From NCBI RefSeq assembly GCF_023983475.1, contig NZ_CP092712.1, forward strand, positions 2,356,001 through 2,420,000: a stretch of DNA of 64,000 nt, written 5' to 3'. Shown piece after piece: positions 11,250-22,130 of this stretch. This stretch comes from Aliivibrio fischeri ATCC 7744 = JCM 18803 = DSM 507. GTDB lineage: Bacteria; Pseudomonadota; Gammaproteobacteria; Enterobacterales; Vibrionaceae. The notes under the pieces are model-generated. The model was not told the origin of the DNA and ran no database searches. It saw nothing but the letters and a program-made list of their open reading frames with translations. Position 1 is the first letter of the stretch. Each line of letters begins with the position of its first letter. The position numbers were made by a program, and so were the translations under genes.

Positions 11250-14045
11250 ATGAAAAAATACGGCCTACGTGCACGAGTCATAACGCTAACATTAGCGCCT
11301 ACATTAATTATCGGGTTACTGCTGAGTGGTTTCTTTACCATGAACCGATACAATGACTTAGAGAATCAATTAATCTCTAGTGGCACAAGTATTATTGAAC
11401 CTCTTGCTATCTCTAGTGAATACGGAATGACAGGAAAAAACCGAGAAGCGGTTCGTCGTTTAATTAGTTACGCTCACAGAAAGCATTCCAATATTGTTCG
11501 TAGTATTGCCGTATTTGATGAGCATCATGAGCTTTTTGTTACTTCTAACTTCCATCCAAACTTTGAAAGCTTAACGTTTCCTAAAGATAAACCCATTCCA
11601 TTACTTCTTGATATTTCCTTTCAAGAAGAATCTCTGATTTTAAGAACCCCTATTCTTCCTGAAGGTAAGTTCTCAGCTAATTTCGACTCATCTCATATCA
11701 ATGAGCCATTAGGTTATATCGCCATTGAACTTGATCTTTCTAGCTTACGCTTACAGCAATACCAAGAGATATTCTCTGCGTTACTCGTTCTTGCTTTAGG
11801 TTTAGGTCTATCCGGTATCTTTGCTTATCGTTTAATGCAAGATGTGACTCAACCTATCTCACACATGGTAAGTGTGGTTGATAGGATCCGCCGTGGCCAC
11901 TTAGATGTTCGTATTGAAAATAAACTGCATGGTGAATTAGATACCCTAAAAAATGGTATCAACGCCATGGCTATCTCACTATCTGAATACCATGTCGAAA
12001 TGCAACAAAGTATCGACCAAGCAACCTCTGATCTTCGAGAAACCTTAGAACAGTTAGAGATTCAAAACGTTGAGTTAGATATTGCGAAAAAACGTGCTCA
12101 AGAAGCCGCTCGTGTGAAATCTGAATTCTTGGCAAACATGTCACACGAGTTAAGAACACCGCTTAATGGTGTAATTGGTTTTACTCGACAAATGCTAAAA
12201 ACCTCATTGTCTGAGAACCAGCAGGATTATCTACAAACGATTGAACGTTCAGCGAATAACTTACTGACAATCATCAACGATATTTTAGACTTCTCTAAAC
12301 TGGAAGCGGGTAAATTACTATTAGAAAACCTACCATTTGATTTCCAAGATAGTCTTGATGAAGTTGTTAGTTTATTAGCACCAAGTGCTCACGAGAAAGG
12401 ATTAGAGATCACCCTAAAAATTGATCAACGTGTACCATCTGGTTTAATCGGCGATCCACTACGTATTCAACAGGTTCTCAATAACTTAGTAGGTAATGCG
12501 ATTAAGTTTACCGAAAAAGGCAACATTGATATCTCGGTTGAGTTAAAACACTTAACTGATGATTACGTTGACCTGCAGTTTGTGGTTCGTGACACCGGCA
12601 TTGGTATTTCTGAACGCCAACAAGCGCAACTTTTCCAAGCATTTAGCCAAGCAGATGCCAGTATTTCTCGTCATTACGGTGGTACAGGTTTAGGCCTTGT
12701 TATTACCCAAAAACTAATTTCTCAAATGGGTGGTGAGATAGGCTTAAGTAGCCGTCTGCACCAAGGTTCTACCTTCTGGTTTACGATCAGAATGAACCCA
12801 ACAGATCTACCTATGCTGAATGATCATGACATTACTCAGCTAGAGAAGAAAAAGCTGTTACTTATCGAACCAAATATGCAATCGGCTTCTATTTTGCAGC
12901 AACAATTTATTAGTCATGGTGTCTTTGTTACTTATCGCTCAACACTACCTGAAATTATCGAGCCACATGACTACGCGTTGATCAGTTTAAGCTCGAACTC
13001 AAAACCGAGTATTGAAACGATCCAAGAGATGACATCTCAACTTTCAGCTAACTGCTCAACGATCATCGTTGGTCTACCAAGTACCGAGCTTGCTTTAACT
13101 GACGAACTAAACCAGTTCTCGCATATTACGTGTCTATCTAAACCGTTTGCGAAGAAAAAACTCTTAGACGCTCTACTTGTTGAGAAAGATCTGCAACCCG
13201 TTCCTGAGTTGCCTGATTTAATGGCTCATGCTTCTGAAGAGCAAAAATTACCAATTAAAGTCATGGCTGTTGATGATAACCCAGCTAACTTGAAACTGAT
13301 TTCAGCACTATTAAGTGAGCAAGTAGAAACCGTTATTACCTGTGATAATGGTTTAGATGCGGTTCAACAAGCCACAGAACAGCACTTCGACATTATTCTT
13401 ATGGACATTCAAATGCCTAAAATGGATGGGGTAATGGCATGTAAAGAAATACGTAAAACAGCACTAAACGCACAAACACCAGTTGTTGCTGTTACTGCAC
13501 ATGCGATGGAAGGTGAGCGTGAACGCTTAATTAGCGAAGGCATGGATGACTACTTAACTAAGCCAATCGAAGAGCATGTTTTACAACAAGTGATCATTCA
13601 CTGGAGTCCATTAACGGACAACAGCGACGTTGAAAAAATCACAATATTAGCGGATGCAATCCCTGAACTTCATGTCGAAGAAGCCAATGATAAAGTCATG
13701 GGCAGTATCGATTGGGAAGCGGCATTAAAACAATCAGCAGGTAAAGAAGACCTTGCACAAGAAATGCTACAGATGTTGATCGACTTCATTCCTGAAGTAA
13801 ACGAATGGATTGATAAGGCGTTAGAAAGTGATATTTCTGAAGAAGAACTTTGCCATTATATTCATAAGCTACATGGCAGTAGCTCATATTGTGGTGTCCC
13901 ACGCTTGAAGCAACTTTGTAATTTAATTGAAACGTCATTACGACAACATCAAACTATCTCAGATATTGAACCAGAGCTGTTTGAGCTGCAAGATGAAATG
14001 GAAAAAGTAACTAAAGATGCAAACCTGCTATTAAGCAATAAATAA
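11250..14045 (+). CDS. barA: Hybrid sensor histidine kinase BarA (VarS/GacS)
   Basis: Tripartite membrane kinase that phosphorylates the response regulator UvrY/VarA/GacA and so controls Csr small RNAs. In the 931-aa protein one sees a membrane segment (residues 9-30), a periplasmic part, a second membrane segment (about 174-194), HAMP, the HisKA box SHELRTPLNG (His299), the HATPase N/G boxes, a degenerate receiver (about 535-645), a full receiver with Asp719 (ILMDIQMPKMDG), and a C-terminal Hpt domain with His872 (IHKLHGSSSYCG). The layout matches E. coli BarA. It is monocistronic and convergent with acpS across a shared terminator. Confidence 0.96.
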   Translation: MKKYGLRARVITLTLAPTLIIGLLLSGFFTMNRYNDLENQLISSGTSIIEPLAISSEYGMTGKNREAVRRLISYAHRKHSNIVRSIAVFDEHHELFVTSNFHPNFESLTFPKDKPIPLLLDISFQEESLILRTPILPEGKFSANFDSSHINEPLGYIAIELDLSSLRLQQYQEIFSALLVLALGLGLSGIFAYRLMQDVTQPISHMVSVVDRIRRGHLDVRIENKLHGELDTLKNGINAMAISLSEYHVEMQQSIDQATSDLRETLEQLEIQNVELDIAKKRAQEAARVKSEFLANMSHELRTPLNGVIGFTRQMLKTSLSENQQDYLQTIERSANNLLTIINDILDFSKLEAGKLLLENLPFDFQDSLDEVVSLLAPSAHEKGLEITLKIDQRVPSGLIGDPLRIQQVLNNLVGNAIKFTEKGNIDISVELKHLTDDYVDLQFVVRDTGIGISERQQAQLFQAFSQADASISRHYGGTGLGLVITQKLISQMGGEIGLSSRLHQGSTFWFTIRMNPTDLPMLNDHDITQLEKKKLLLIEPNMQSASILQQQFISHGVFVTYRSTLPEIIEPHDYALISLSSNSKPSIETIQEMTSQLSANCSTIIVGLPSTELALTDELNQFSHITCLSKPFAKKKLLDALLVEKDLQPVPELPDLMAHASEEQKLPIKVMAVDDNPANLKLISALLSEQVETVITCDNGLDAVQQATEQHFDIILMDIQMPKMDGVMACKEIRKTALNAQTPVVAVTAHAMEGERERLISEGMDDYLTKPIEEHVLQQVIIHWSPLTDNSDVEKITILADAIPELHVEEANDKVMGSIDWEAALKQSAGKEDLAQEMLQMLIDFIPEVNEWIDKALESDISEEELCHYIHKLHGSSSYCGVPRLKQLCNLIETSLRQHQTISDIEPELFELQDEMEKVTKDANLLLSNK

Positions 14046-14066
14046 CTGAACGTCTGATTAAATGAT

Positions 14067-14099
14067 AAAACCAATCTAACCGTAAGTTAGGTTGGTTTT
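14067..14099. terminator. Bidirectional terminator between barA and acpS
   Basis: AAAACCAATCTAAC and GTTAGGTTGGTTTT form a 14-bp stem (one wobble) with A-rich and T-rich flanks, so it can act for barA on the plus strand and acpS on the minus strand. Confidence 0.88.
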
Positions 14100-14102
14100 A
14101 TT

Positions 14103-14483
14103 TTAAGATTCGAAGATTACGGTTGCTACTGCATAATGACGTTCATCAGAAATAGTAAGATGAATATTCGCAATATGACTTTTTTGGGAAAGCTCTAACG
14201 CCTTTCCTGACAAGGTTAACATTGGTTTTCCATTTTCATCATTTGAAATCGTAAAATCATGAAAAGTAACACCATGAGCAATGCCAGTGCCTAATGCTTT
14301 TGATGCCGCTTCTTTAGCAGCAAAACGCTTAGCTAAAAACCGCCCTTTCTGTTTTAACTCTTGATATATTTCAAATTCAGACTGACTTAAAATACGTTCT
14401 GCAAATGCATCTCCTGAGCGTGAAAGGGCCTTCTCAACCCTTTCAATCTCTGCAATGTCAGTACCTAAACCAACAATTGCCAT
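14103..14483 (-). CDS. acpS: Holo-[acyl-carrier-protein] synthase
   Basis: Transfers 4'-phosphopantetheine from CoA to a serine of acyl carrier protein. The 126-aa product has the magnesium ligands Asp9 ([13 protein letters not shown]) and Glu58 ([16 protein letters not shown]). Its ATG overlaps the pdxJ stop by one base. Last gene of recO-pdxJ-acpS, an arrangement shared with E. coli. Confidence 0.97.
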   Translation of the reverse strand: MAIVGLGTDIAEIERVEKALSRSGDAFAERILSQSEFEIYQELKQKGRFLAKRFAAKEAASKALGTGIAHGVTFHDFTISNDENGKPMLTLSGKALELSQKSHIANIHLTISDERHYAVATVIFES

Positions 14484-15214
14484 TACTTACGAGCACCTAG
14501 CATAATACGGTGCATATCCGAAACCGCCTTTTCTAAACCATCAAACATCGCTCGTCCCATAATTGAGTGACCAATGTTTAGCTCGTAAATCTCAGGCAGT
14601 GCAGCAATGGCTTCTACATTATGATAAGTCAAACCATGACCAGCATTTACAATAAGCCCTTTACTTGCTGCATAGCTTGCACCAGCTGCTATCTTCTTCA
14701 GCTCATCTTGCTGTGCTTCTTCTGTTTCAGCATCAGCATAAGCACCTGTATGAAGTTCGATGAAAGGAGCACCACACTCAACAGCCGCATCAATTTGCTC
14801 TTTATCAGCATCAATAAACAAAGATACCTTAATGCCCGCCTCTGTTAGCTTTTGAGTTGCAGCTTTCACTTTTTCTAGCTGACCTGACACATTCAGGCCA
14901 CCTTCTGTTGTTAACTCTTCACGTTTTTCAGGAACAAGACAAACAAATTCAGGCTTGGTTTCTAAAGCGATCCCAACCATTTCATCTGTAACAGCCATTT
15001 CTAAATTCATTCGAGTTTGCAGCGTTTCACGCAGAATACGTACATCTCGATCTTTAATATGACGGCGATCTTCACGTAGGTGAATCGTAATACCTGCAGC
15101 ACCAGCACGCTCAGCGATTTCTGCTGCGTGTACAGGATCCGGATATTTAGTACCTCGCGCATTTCGAAGGGTTGCTACGTGATCGATATTAACGCCAAGT
15201 AAAATTGAACTCAT
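14483..15214 (-). CDS. pdxJ: Pyridoxine 5'-phosphate synthase
   Basis: Condenses 1-deoxyxylulose 5-phosphate with 3-amino-2-oxopropyl phosphate to pyridoxine 5'-phosphate. A TIM-barrel protein of 243 aa with the typical N terminus ([26 protein letters not shown]), [12 protein letters not shown], and the glycine-rich C-terminal phosphate site ([22 protein letters not shown]). It overlaps recO by 4 bp (ATGA) and acpS by 1 bp. Confidence 0.97.
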   Translation of the reverse strand: MSSILLGVNIDHVATLRNARGTKYPDPVHAAEIAERAGAAGITIHLREDRRHIKDRDVRILRETLQTRMNLEMAVTDEMVGIALETKPEFVCLVPEKREELTTEGGLNVSGQLEKVKAATQKLTEAGIKVSLFIDADKEQIDAAVECGAPFIELHTGAYADAETEEAQQDELKKIAAGASYAASKGLIVNAGHGLTYHNVEAIAALPEIYELNIGHSIMGRAMFDGLEKAVSDMHRIMLGARK

Positions 15215-15927
15215 TTTAGAATACTCCTTGTTCTAGGAAGAAACAGTTCCCTACTTTTTAGGGGCTTACCGCCAAGATACGGCTTTAAGGCTATACGTGT
15301 AAAGCGTTTTGCCGCTTTTAATTGTTCTGGTGTGGTAAATCGTCGCTCACTAATGGCAATAAGCTCATTACCTTTAAAGCTCATTAAAGGGTCATGACGA
15401 ATGGACGCCATGAAACCTTGTTGCTCACGGTAACGATAAGTCATTTCAGGAGAGACCATTTCACCACTGCCTGCACAATGTAAGAAATCAACGCCGTAAC
15501 CCATTGCTGATAATAAAGCCAATTCAAAACGTCGTAGTGCGGGTTCTGGGTTGGTACTCTGAGCTAATTCAGTTAAAGCGGTGAGGTAATCAAGAAAAAG
15601 GGCTGGATATGGGGTTTCTTGCTCTACAACTCGCACCAATAATTCATTGATGTACATTGCTGAGTAAAGATTAATGCCAGTAAGAGGAATGCCTAAGCTG
15701 ATGGTTTCAGCTTGTCGCAGCGTACGCATGGATCCTTTACCTGACCATTTCATCAGCAATGGGGTAAAGGCTTGTAGTACACCTTTTAAATTAGAGCGCT
15801 TACTTCTCGCCCCTTTGGATATAATAGATAAACGGCCATACTCTTCGCTAAACACATCTAAAATTAGACTGCTTTCACTATATGGTCTACGGTGCAGGAC
15901 AAAACAGCGTTGTAAGCCTTCTTCCAC
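15211..15927 (-). CDS. recO: DNA repair protein RecO
   Basis: Mediator of RecF-pathway recombination that helps load RecA on SSB-coated DNA. The 238-aa protein opens with the RecO OB-fold ([34 protein letters not shown]) and has the helical C-terminal domain. First gene of the recO-pdxJ-acpS cluster. A terminator lies between era and recO, so recO should have its own start within about 15928-16013. Confidence 0.94.
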   Translation of the reverse strand: MEEGLQRCFVLHRRPYSESSLILDVFSEEYGRLSIISKGARSKRSNLKGVLQAFTPLLMKWSGKGSMRTLRQAETISLGIPLTGINLYSAMYINELLVRVVEQETPYPALFLDYLTALTELAQSTNPEPALRRFELALLSAMGYGVDFLHCAGSGEMVSPEMTYRYREQQGFMASIRHDPLMSFKGNELIAISERRFTTPEQLKAAKRFTRIALKPYLGGKPLKSRELFLPRTRSILK

Positions 15928-16013
15928 GTTTCTTACCCATTTAATTAACTATACGCTTCGCTAACGATAAAGCTTTGCTTCTAGAGACTATAAAAGATCT
16001 CTTTCGTTATAAC

Positions 16014-16061
16014 AAAAAATCCCAAACAACTTAAAATAATCTGATTAAGTTATTCGGGATC
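16014..16061 (-). terminator. Rho-independent terminator after era
   Basis: On the minus strand ATCCCGAATAACTTA pairs with TAAGTTGTTTGGGAT (two wobbles) around a loop, followed by six T. It ends the lepA-lepB-rnc-era run before recO. Confidence 0.85.
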
Positions 16062-16077
16062 CTGCTCTCGCTCTTAT

Positions 16078-16098
16078 AGTTTCTAGTTTCTAGTTTCT
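16078..16098. repeat. Three tandem copies of AGTTTCT
   Basis: AGTTTCT is repeated three times, directly followed by AGAAATT, in the 3' untranslated gap right after the era stop. It is a short simple repeat of unknown role. Confidence 0.8.
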
Positions 16099-16103
16099 AG
16101 AAA

Positions 16104-17072
16104 TTATAAATCGTCGATGTAACCTAGAGAACGAAGTGCTCGCTCATCATCAGCCCATCCAGATTTCACTTTAACCCAAAGCTCTAAATACACTTTACGG
16201 TCAAATAAACCTTCCATATCGATTCGAGCTTCGCGGCCAATAGTTTTGATCTTTTCACCGTTCTTACCGATAACCATTTTCTTCTGGCCATGGCGCTCAA
16301 CAAGGATCAAACCATTGATGTGGAAACCATCCATTTTTGGATTGTAATCAAAACGCTCAATTTCAACGGTTACTGAATAAGGCAATTCTTCACCAGTAAA
16401 ACGCATCAATTTTTCACGAATAATTTCTGATGCCATGAAACGTTGAGAACGGTCCGTTACGTATTCCTCAGGGAAGTGGTGAACCGCTTTAGGCAAGTGC
16501 TCACGAACTAACTTATGAACCACATCTACGTTAGAACCTGTTTTTGCTGAAATTGGCACAACATCAACAAAATCCATTTTCTCCGTCATCTCTTGTAAGT
16601 GAGTCATAACGTCTTTTTTATCTTTAACGTTATCAACTTTATTCACTAACAATACTGTTGGGAATTCAGATTTTTTCAGTTTGTTTAGAACCATTTCATC
16701 GTCAGGAGTCCAGTGAGTACCATCCACAAGGAATAATACTAAATTCACATCACTTAACGATGAGTTTGCAGCACGGTTCATTAAACGGTTAATTGCTCGT
16801 TTTTCTTCGATATGAAGGCCCGGAGTATCAACATAAATCGCTTGATAATCGCCATCAGTATCAACACCCATAATACGGTGACGAGTCGTCTGAGGTTTAC
16901 GTGAAGTAATCGAAATCTTCTGACCTAAAATTTGGTTAAGAAGCGTTGATTTACCTACGTTTGGGCGGCCAACAATAGCAATGAAACCACAATGTTGGTT
17001 GTCACTTACTGCTTCTGACTTTCCTTCTGATGCGAAATACGCGTCTAAATCAAATTCTTTTTCATCTGACAT
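16104..17072 (-). CDS. era: GTPase Era
   Basis: GTPase that binds the 3' end of 16S rRNA during 30S assembly. The 322-aa protein has G1 ([10 protein letters not shown]), switch ([11 protein letters not shown]), G3 (DTPGLH) and G4 (NKVD) motifs, then a C-terminal KH domain with [13 protein letters not shown]. The extra 20 or so acidic residues before the G domain are usual in vibrios. Its start overlaps the rnc stop by one base (TAATG). Confidence 0.97.
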   Translation of the reverse strand: MSDEKEFDLDAYFASEGKSEAVSDNQHCGFIAIVGRPNVGKSTLLNQILGQKISITSRKPQTTRHRIMGVDTDGDYQAIYVDTPGLHIEEKRAINRLMNRAANSSLSDVNLVLFLVDGTHWTPDDEMVLNKLKKSEFPTVLLVNKVDNVKDKKDVMTHLQEMTEKMDFVDVVPISAKTGSNVDVVHKLVREHLPKAVHHFPEEYVTDRSQRFMASEIIREKLMRFTGEELPYSVTVEIERFDYNPKMDGFHINGLILVERHGQKKMVIGKNGEKIKTIGREARIDMEGLFDRKVYLELWVKVKSGWADDERALRSLGYIDDL

Positions 17073-17743
17073 TAGTTAAGTTGTCCTAATGCAATGTCAG
17101 CAGCCGACTGTTCTGCCTTGCGGCGACTGCTTCCTTTTCCGATAACCGGCTTATCCAAGCCAGCCACGATACATTCAATAGTGAACTCTTGATTATGAGC
17201 TTCACCTTTAATTTTAGTTACTGTGTACGTTGGTAATGGCTTACGACGACCTTGTAAGTACTCTTGAAGACGTGTTTTCGGGTCTTTTTGAGATACGCCA
17301 GGTTCAATTGATTCAAGGCGAGTGTTATACCAAGATAAAATAATGCCACGTACTGTTTCAGTATCACTATCTAAATAGATAGCACCGATAATTGCTTCTA
17401 CCGCATCCGCTAAAATAGAGTCACGACGGAAACCACCGCTTTTCAATTCGCCAGGGCCTAAGTATAGGTAATCACCTAGCTGAAACTCACGACCAAGCTC
17501 TGCTAATGTATGACCACGAACTAATGTTGCACGCATACGACTCATATCACCTTCATCCACTTTAGGGAAACGGTGGTACAAATCATCTGCAACAACAAAA
17601 CTCAAAATCGAGTCGCCTAAAAACTCTAGACGTTCATTGTGTGTACCATTAGCGCTACGGTGAGTCAGTGCTAACTTAAGAAAACTTTCATCTTTAAATT
17701 GATAGCCAATTTTCTTTTCTAAGCGTTGTAGTGAAGAATTCAT
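17072..17743 (-). CDS. rnc: Ribonuclease III
   Basis: Double-strand-specific endonuclease that processes rRNA precursors and many mRNAs. In the 223-aa protein the catalytic signature [13 protein letters not shown] is at about residues 38-50, the second acidic site is in [13 protein letters not shown], and the C terminus is a double-stranded-RNA-binding domain. It lies 10 bp after lepB and overlaps era, giving the conserved lepB-rnc-era order. Confidence 0.97.
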   Translation of the reverse strand: MNSSLQRLEKKIGYQFKDESFLKLALTHRSANGTHNERLEFLGDSILSFVVADDLYHRFPKVDEGDMSRMRATLVRGHTLAELGREFQLGDYLYLGPGELKSGGFRRDSILADAVEAIIGAIYLDSDTETVRGIILSWYNTRLESIEPGVSQKDPKTRLQEYLQGRRKPLPTYTVTKIKGEAHNQEFTIECIVAGLDKPVIGKGSSRRKAEQSAADIALGQLN

Positions 17744-17753
17744 ATATTTTTAA

Positions 17754-18656
17754 TCAGTCTATGCCACCGATGCGATTAAAACGAACACCAGTAGGAATAA
17801 AGGAAGGCAGCATGCTATCGCTACCACGGTCAAATTCAAAGCTGATCCAGATCCCGACCGCTTTACCAACCAAGTTCGTTTCAGGAACAAATCCCCAATA
17901 ACGACTGTCAGCGCTGTTGTCACGATTGTCACCCATCACAAAGTAGTTACCTTCTGGTACTACCCATTCGTTGTAACCAGGTCGAGGTTGATACATCGAC
18001 ACACGATCTGAACGCATAGGGTTAACCAAAATATCATGCGTTGTATCTTTCGCTAATTGCTCAGTATATTGAACTAAATTAGTGCGATCTTGCATGAATT
18101 CACTGTCTTTCATATTCGTTAATGGAATGATGTTACATTGGCTTTCGCCTTTTGGTTTCACACACAATTGCTTAGATGAGCTATAGATAACCGTATCACC
18201 AGGTTCACCAACTACACGTTTAATATAGTCGATATTTGGTTGTGGTGGGTATTTAAATACCACAATATCACCACGCTCAGGTTTACCCGTTTCTACAAGT
18301 TGTGAACGCCAAACAGGGTCTTTAATTCCATAAGAGAATTTTTCAACCAAGATAAAATCACCCACCAATAACGTCGGCATCATCGAACCGGATGGGATCT
18401 GGAACGGCTCATAAATAAATGAGCGCAACACTAAAACAATACCAATTACAGGAAAAATAGAGACAGACTGCTCAATCCACGCTGGTTGTGGGGCTACTTT
18501 TTCAAGTGTCGCCTCATCAACTTGTCCATTCGCTTGTTCACGTGCTGCTGCAATTTTTTGCTTACGCTTTGGTGCCCATACGAATTTATCAATTGCCCAA
18601 ATAACACCAGTAAACAGGGTTACTAGAACCAATATCAGTGAAAAAGTGTTAGCCAT
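17754..18656 (-). CDS. lepB: Signal peptidase I
   Basis: Inner-membrane serine/lysine protease that removes signal peptides from exported proteins. The start is taken at MANTFSL (ATG 18656) after the strong site GAAGGGAA; the frame runs 17 codons further upstream without support. Two N-terminal membrane segments flank a basic cytoplasmic loop (APKRKQK). The catalytic Ser is in IPSGSMMPTL, the catalytic Lys in GDIVVFKYPP, and box E reads GDNRDNSADSRYWG. 300 aa. Confidence 0.95.
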   Translation of the reverse strand: MANTFSLILVLVTLFTGVIWAIDKFVWAPKRKQKIAAAREQANGQVDEATLEKVAPQPAWIEQSVSIFPVIGIVLVLRSFIYEPFQIPSGSMMPTLLVGDFILVEKFSYGIKDPVWRSQLVETGKPERGDIVVFKYPPQPNIDYIKRVVGEPGDTVIYSSSKQLCVKPKGESQCNIIPLTNMKDSEFMQDRTNLVQYTEQLAKDTTHDILVNPMRSDRVSMYQPRPGYNEWVVPEGNYFVMGDNRDNSADSRYWGFVPETNLVGKAVGIWISFEFDRGSDSMLPSFIPTGVRFNRIGGID

Positions 18657-18689
18657 TACATTCCCTTCGGTTGTTAAGTGTTGCATAAC

Positions 18690-18724
18690 AAAGAAAGCGA
18701 AGACCATGGATCATCGCTTTCTTT
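18690..18724 (-). terminator. Perfect 11-bp hairpin between lepA and lepB
   Basis: AAAGAAAGCGA (18690-18700) and TCGCTTTCTTT (18714-18724) are perfect complements with a 13-nt loop, in the gap just before the lepB start. No long T run follows, so it may be an attenuator or RNA processing site rather than a full terminator. Confidence 0.6.
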
Positions 18725-18778
18725 GAGTTGTAATAAAGCTTAAATTTACAGAACTCTGAAGATTCAGAAATCAGAAAA

Positions 18779-20572
18779 TTAATCTTTACCTACATGAAGA
18801 ATCGCAAGGAAAGCTTCTTGTGGTAATTCAACATTACCAATCTGCTTCATACGTTTCTTACCTTCTTTTTGCTTCTTCAACAGTTTTTTCTTACGGCTAA
18901 TATCACCACCGTAACATTTTGCAATTACGTTTTTACGTAGTTGCTTAACTGTTGAACGCGCAATAATGTGAGCACCAATTGCTGCTTGAATCGCGATATC
19001 AAACATTTGGCGAGGGATGAATTCTTTCATCTTCTCAACCAACAGACGACCGCGACCTTGTGCATTATCATGGTGAGTAATGATAGCTAATGCATCTACT
19101 CGATCACCATTGATTAATACGTCTACGCGAACCATGTTTGATGCTTCGTAACGCTGGAAGTTGTAATCCAGTGATGCATAACCACGAGATGTCGATTTCA
19201 GACGGTCAAAGAAGTCCAAAACAACTTCAGACATTGGAATATCGTAAGTTAGTGCAACTTGGTTACCGTGATAAACCATATCAACTTGTACACCACGTTT
19301 TTCAACACATAGACTAATTACGTTACCTAAATAATCTGCTGGTACTAAGATGTTACAACGAGCAATTGGTTCACGAATTTCATCTAAATCGTTAACTGCT
19401 GGCAGTTTTGATGGACTATCTACGTACAGTAAATCGCCGTTATTTAGTACCACTTCGTAAACTACTGTTGGTGCTGTAGTGATGAGATCAAGATCGTATT
19501 CACGCTCGAGACGCTCTTGAATGATTTCCATGTGAAGCATACCAAGGAAGCCACAACGGAAACCAAAACCAAGTGCCGCTGAACTTTCTGGTTCATAGAA
19601 AAGTGATGCATCGTTTAGGCTTAATTTACCAAGAGCATCACGGAAGTTTTCATAATCATCAGAAGATACAGGGAATAAACCTGCATATACTTGTGGTTTT
19701 ACTTTTTGGAAGCCAGGTAGACGCTCTTCACACCCGCCTTTCGCGTGTGTCAATGTATCACCTACAGGAGCACCAAGAATATCTTTGATACCACAAACAA
19801 CCCAACCAACTTCGCCAGTATTCAACACATCAGTATCGATTTGTTTTGGAGTGAAGATACCAATACGGTCGATACCCCAAACTTGGCCAGTGCTCATTAC
19901 TTTGATCTTGTCATTTTTCTTCAGTGAACCATTTTTAATTCGAACTAAAGAAACAACACCTAAGTAGTTATCGAACCATGAGTCGATAATAAGTGCTTGT
20001 GTTGGTGCGTCAGGATCACCTTCTGGTGCAGGAATAGATTTAACGATAGTTTCAAGAACTTCATCAACACCTAAACCCGTTTTTGCTGAACAGCGCGTTG
20101 CGTCTGTTGCATCAATACCAACGATCTCTTCGATTTCTTCAGCTACACGATCTGGATCTGCCGCAGGTAAGTCAATCTTGTTTAAGATTGGCACTACTTC
20201 TAGGTCCATTTCTATAGCTGTGTAACAGTTTGCTAGAGTCTGTGCTTCTACACCTTGACCCGCATCGACAACCAATAGCGCACCTTCACAGGCAGCAAGT
20301 GAACGCGATACTTCGTAAGAGAAGTCAACGTGTCCAGGTGTGTCGATAAAGTTTAGTTGATAAGTCTCACCATCTTTAGCCGTATAGTCGAGCGTCACAC
20401 TCTGGGCTTTAATAGTGATACCACGTTCACGTTCTAGATCCATTGAATCAAGAACTTGCGCTGCCATTTCACGGTCTGACAGGCCACCACAAACTTGGAT
20501 TAGGCGGTCAGATAGTGTCGATTTACCGTGATCGATATGGGCAATAATAGAAAAATTACGAATGTGCTTCAT
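18779..20572 (-). CDS. lepA: Elongation factor 4 (LepA)
   Basis: Translational GTPase of the EF-G family. The 597-aa protein has G1 ([10 protein letters not shown]), G2 (RERGITIKA), G3 (DTPGHVDF) and G4 (NKIDLP) motifs, EF-G-like domains, and the LepA-specific basic C terminus ([20 protein letters not shown]). It lies upstream of lepB, as in E. coli, and about 90 bp after rseC. Confidence 0.97.
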   Translation of the reverse strand: MKHIRNFSIIAHIDHGKSTLSDRLIQVCGGLSDREMAAQVLDSMDLERERGITIKAQSVTLDYTAKDGETYQLNFIDTPGHVDFSYEVSRSLAACEGALLVVDAGQGVEAQTLANCYTAIEMDLEVVPILNKIDLPAADPDRVAEEIEEIVGIDATDATRCSAKTGLGVDEVLETIVKSIPAPEGDPDAPTQALIIDSWFDNYLGVVSLVRIKNGSLKKNDKIKVMSTGQVWGIDRIGIFTPKQIDTDVLNTGEVGWVVCGIKDILGAPVGDTLTHAKGGCEERLPGFQKVKPQVYAGLFPVSSDDYENFRDALGKLSLNDASLFYEPESSAALGFGFRCGFLGMLHMEIIQERLEREYDLDLITTAPTVVYEVVLNNGDLLYVDSPSKLPAVNDLDEIREPIARCNILVPADYLGNVISLCVEKRGVQVDMVYHGNQVALTYDIPMSEVVLDFFDRLKSTSRGYASLDYNFQRYEASNMVRVDVLINGDRVDALAIITHHDNAQGRGRLLVEKMKEFIPRQMFDIAIQAAIGAHIIARSTVKQLRKNVIAKCYGGDISRKKKLLKKQKEGKKRMKQIGNVELPQEAFLAILHVGKD

Positions 20573-20661
20573 GAATGATGTGACAAACTCAATTAGTTAA
20601 TAGGATTGGATCGTGAGATCAAGTTGTGGGATTCTACCCAATTTCTGAGCAAGTCGCTATC

Positions 20662-21147
20662 TTATCGTGCAGCATTTCCCAAGTTTGTGTCGGAAAGTGG
20701 CTCTCCTAGCACTCTAAGTAAGCTAACTTGTTGTTCTGTTTTTTGCTCAATATGATGAGAAAGTCTTTTTGCTAATTGGTAACCACCAAGGGAAAATAAA
20801 GTCGATACAACAATTGTTGTGAGCTCTCCAACACCAATCATTGGGCTTAAAAACCACTCAGACAATAACGCACCAAGCAATAAAAACAGAAGTGGCGTTA
20901 AATAAACAATAGCAGCGGACTGCAATAAATTCTTCTCAGGTAGGCCAATTTCAACCAATTGACCTACTGATAACTTTTTCTCAGTATGAAATGCCCAATG
21001 ATGGACTTTTCCAGGTAGCGCTTTAGAAACAATCCCTGTTCCACAAGAGTCTTTTGATGAGCAGTGGTTACAACTTGTTTTTTGTTGGCATCCCACTACT
21101 ACAATATCTTCTTGTACTTCAAGAACGGTAGCTAATGCAGTCATCAT
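20662..21147 (-). CDS. rseC: SoxR-reducing system / sigma-E positive regulator RseC
   Basis: Inner-membrane protein that in E. coli affects sigma-E activity and SoxR reduction. The 161-aa protein has an N-terminal cysteine cluster (CQQKTSCNHCSSKDSC, residues 20-35) and two hydrophobic segments (about 77-95 and 102-122). It starts 5 bp after rseB and is last of rpoE-rseABC. Confidence 0.93.
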   Translation of the reverse strand: MMTALATVLEVQEDIVVVGCQQKTSCNHCSSKDSCGTGIVSKALPGKVHHWAFHTEKKLSVGQLVEIGLPEKNLLQSAAIVYLTPLLFLLLGALLSEWFLSPMIGVGELTTIVVSTLFSLGGYQLAKRLSHHIEQKTEQQVSLLRVLGEPLSDTNLGNAAR

Positions 21148-21152
21148 TTTGA

Positions 21153-22130
21153 TTACTTATCCTCAATAATTGGTTTTGATTCACTAAAAACCACTGATTC
21201 AGCAATACGTTTAGCTGTTAATGCTGGGATGTCACCAACAACACTGATTTCATAATCGCCTTTAATATAACTATGTAATGAACGACGACCTTGGCGAACA
21301 AGCTGTTCTTTATGACTGAGTTTATCGGCTTCTGAGATATAAACCGAAAAATTAAATAGACCATCAGAATACATCTGACTTTCCACCGCTCTTTGGTTCA
21401 TGGCTAAACGATAACGATTAAAGTGAATATTTTTAAATCCACTCGGTATCCATGTTACTTCCCACGTCGCTTTATCATTTGTTGAACTCGGAATCGAAAT
21501 TACTTTAGGTAACTCAGCATCACCTAATCGTTGTGTCATATACGTCGCAATTTGGTCATTTACGGTATAAGAAATCACACGATACTGTTCGATAATGTCA
21601 CCTTCTCGACTAACTAAGTCAGTACGCATAGGGAGATGACTACGTTCATCAATCCAAACAATATAAGAGTATCTATTACCGTCTTTTGAAACAATTCGCA
21701 CTACTTGAGATGCTGTACCCGCTTCTCTTGCTCGACCTACCGATACAAAATCATAATATTGCTTTAATTTCGCAATATCTTTATGCAAAAGAGGAATAAT
21801 AGGCGCAACAATCGCCTCTGATTTAATCGTAAACGGCTTGCTGCCTTGCTCTAAGTAACTGATCTCATTATTTCTACGTATAACCTCACGCATTGAACCA
21901 CTAAGATAAACTAAGTGAGACAGTGTCATATTCTCTGAATGTGAGTGACGATACATAAAAGGTTCTATGCTACTTTTCTTAACTAAAATATAAGAAAGCT
22001 CATAATTTAAATTATGGCTAGCCTCTCCCATCAGATGCAACAAAGCCTCAGCAGAAGGTTTTTCTTCAGCTGAGGCCATTATTGGAAAGAAGCTGACCAA
22101 TGCAATAAAGCTGATCAGGATACGTTTCAT
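21153..22130 (-). CDS. rseB: Sigma-E regulatory protein RseB
   Basis: Periplasmic protein that binds RseA and shields it from DegS/RseP proteolysis; it senses mislocalised lipopolysaccharide and lipoproteins. The 325-aa protein has a clear signal peptide (MKRILISFIALVSFFPIMASA) and the LolA-like N-terminal and smaller C-terminal domains of the family. Its ATG abuts the rseA stop codon with no gap. Confidence 0.95.
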   Translation of the reverse strand: MKRILISFIALVSFFPIMASAEEKPSAEALLHLMGEASHNLNYELSYILVKKSSIEPFMYRHSHSENMTLSHLVYLSGSMREVIRRNNEISYLEQGSKPFTIKSEAIVAPIIPLLHKDIAKLKQYYDFVSVGRAREAGTASQVVRIVSKDGNRYSYIVWIDERSHLPMRTDLVSREGDIIEQYRVISYTVNDQIATYMTQRLGDAELPKVISIPSSTNDKATWEVTWIPSGFKNIHFNRYRLAMNQRAVESQMYSDGLFNFSVYISEADKLSHKEQLVRQGRRSLHSYIKGDYEISVVGDIPALTAKRIAESVVFSESKPIIEDK